A DNA stretch of 64,000 bases from assembly GCF_002734285.1 (NCBI RefSeq), contig NZ_NSEA01000015.1, positions 62,273-126,272 on the forward strand. Direction: 5' to 3'. A program made the translations under genes and the position numbers. The first letter of the stretch is position 1, and each line of letters begins with the position of its first letter. The notes beneath the pieces are model-generated. The model was given only the letters and a program-made list of their open reading frames with translations, searched no databases and had not been told where the DNA came from. Shown piece after piece: positions 62,966 through 64,000 of this stretch. This DNA is from Fredinandcohnia onubensis (lineage in GTDB: Bacteria > Bacillota > Bacilli > Bacillales > Bacillaceae_L).

Positions 62966-64000
62966 TTATAAGAAAGATACAAAAATGCCAGCTAGAATAA
63001 CAGAAACGATCGTAACTGTGATAAATCCACCGACCAGCATTGGCGGTAACATATGACTTGTTAATACTTCTCTTTCTTTTTCATCCTTTGTCAATGAGTT
63101 AATAACTTCATTTGTAATAATATAATCAGCTGGGAATCCGTATAGGGCTGTTAGTGATACAGCAAATGCCATGTGTTTGCTGACCTTTAGCAACTTACCT
63201 GCAATGAATGAAAAGATATACATCCCGATTACCCCTAATACAATACACCCGATAAGCGGTGTTATAATCTCAAGCATCATGCTAGGAGTTGCATGCTTTA
63301 ATCCATCAAAAATGAAAAGCATTAGCCCCATAATTGCTAAACCAAATCCATTTGCCTTTTTCAATGAGTGTGTTTCAAGAAAACCAATACTCTTTCCGAT
63401 AACTCCGAAAAGCAAGCATAGAACCAGTGCATTAACATTCACAATCGGTGCTAATAAAGTAGAAACCAAATATGCAAGGTAACCAACAACTGCTAATCTC
63501 AAAAACTTAAAATACTCTGTATTATATTTTTCTGGAATTTTATCAATCCACTTAGCCTTTGGAGCAGTTTCAGATGTTGCCGCAACTTCTGCTTTTACTT
63601 CTTCAACTTTTAAAAGCTGACCATTGCGATATTGCTGTAATAGTTTCTTACCTTCTTTTTTCAATACGATTGATGTTATAGGGTATCCTGCAAAACCTTG
63701 CATCACATAGATCACAATCGCAAAAACAGATAAACTTGTAAGTCCTGCATTCGCAGCCCCTTCTGACATGATTAATGCCGAAACTAGACCTCCAACTAAA
63801 GGCGGAATCGCTACAATGACTGTTTGCACTCCAAAAATGAGTGTTCCAATTCCAAAAAGAATCGCGATAATTCCTAGAATACCAGATAAAGCTATTAAAA
63901 TTGTTTTCCACTGTGCCACTAATTCTTTAAGTGATAATAATGTACCCATATTTACAATTAATAGATACATCAACATCGTAGCTACAACAGATGGAATACC
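62966..64000 (-). CDS. polytopic membrane transporter, partial
   Basis: At least 344 codons; the frame continues beyond the right edge (upstream residues GIPSVVATM). About ten hydrophobic segments, with a charged loop near residues 105-150. MSEGAANAGLTSLSVFAIVI and SLTALYGFPADYIITNEVIN are distinctive. I do not recognise the family with certainty; the layout suggests a secondary transporter related to ESS-type carriers. It is co-directional with the M20 gene, so it may import that enzyme's acylated substrate. Confidence 0.65.
   Translation of the reverse strand, partial: GIPSVVATMLMYLLIVNMGTLLSLKELVAQWKTILIALSGILGIIAILFGIGTLIFGVQTVIVAIPPLVGGLVSALIMSEGAANAGLTSLSVFAIVIYVMQGFAGYPITSIVLKKEGKKLLQQYRNGQLLKVEEVKAEVAATSETAPKAKWIDKIPEKYNTEYFKFLRLAVVGYLAYLVSTLLAPIVNVNALVLCLLFGVIGKSIGFLETHSLKKANGFGLAIMGLMLFIFDGLKHATPSMMLEIITPLIGCIVLGVIGMYIFSFIAGKLLKVSKHMAFAVSLTALYGFPADYIITNEVINSLTKDEKEREVLTSHMLPPMLVGGFITVTIVSVILAGIFVSFL

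Overview
The window is a low-G+C chromosome segment that reads as Bacillaceae (a Bacillus, Neobacillus or Mesobacillus-like soil Firmicute). Supporting signs are GGAGG-type ribosome binding sites with frequent TTG/GTG starts, SigA promoters with 17-bp spacers, SAM-I riboswitches, YesM/YesN/YesL-type genes, XylR/cre control and a scattered GGGAC repeat family. The genus cannot be fixed from the sequence. No rRNA, tRNA, CRISPR array or intact mobile element was seen.

Layout. 1-3.8 kb: 5' part of acetoacetyl-CoA synthetase, and a homocysteine synthase fused to a CoA-binding domain behind two tandem promoter-riboswitch-terminator modules. 3.9-19.1 kb: carbohydrate island with YesM/YesN two-component genes, an ABC sugar importer without its ATPase, YesL-like protein, aldo/keto reductase, galM, xylB, xylA, divergent xylR and a GH43 glycosidase. 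A 52-bp-periodic palindrome array lies in the convergent gap at about 10.0-10.6 kb. 19.2-26.8 kb: DUF1538 membrane protein with a double P-II-like protein, small tyrosine recombinase, decayed toxin-antitoxin pair, DUF4352 protein, a pseudogene, a CysJ-like reductase lacking flavodoxin, and a PadR-DUF2812 pair. 27-32.4 kb: TctABC importer, HMG-CoA-lyase-like protein and family III CoA transferase, together a likely uptake-activation-cleavage pathway. 33-36.5 kb: SAM riboswitch, yezD, FMN reductase, FMN monooxygenase and hydrolase (organosulfur use). 36.6-40 kb: a second 52-bp array, glycerate kinase and an SLC13-type transporter. 40-46.6 kb: poly-N-acetylglucosamine (pga/ica-like) operon, PqqB-like protein, NhaC antiporter and AGCS symporter.

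46.7-52 kb holds the most interesting regulation. A Mef-like MFS exporter is preceded by a 14-codon leader peptide, MTASIRLRFPLFTR, sharing the macrolide-arrest core RLRFP with the ErmD leader, followed by an intrinsic terminator. About 1 kb away on the other strand, a MutS2-like ATPase lacking the Smr domain sits behind a similar promoter, short-ORF and terminator leader. Both look like antibiotic- or ribosome-sensing attenuators. 52-64 kb: LysM, CBS, SGNH and CAP-domain proteins, then an amino-acid catabolic cluster (D-threonine-aldolase-like, threonine-synthase-like, RidA, DauR-like regulator, Lin0512, NhaC), an M20 amidohydrolase and a partial membrane transporter.

More than fifteen copies of a palindromic repeat built on GGGACGCGGGACCTGTCCC or GGGACAGAGGGACAGG lie between genes, many touching a stop codon. 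Several gene relics show ongoing decay.
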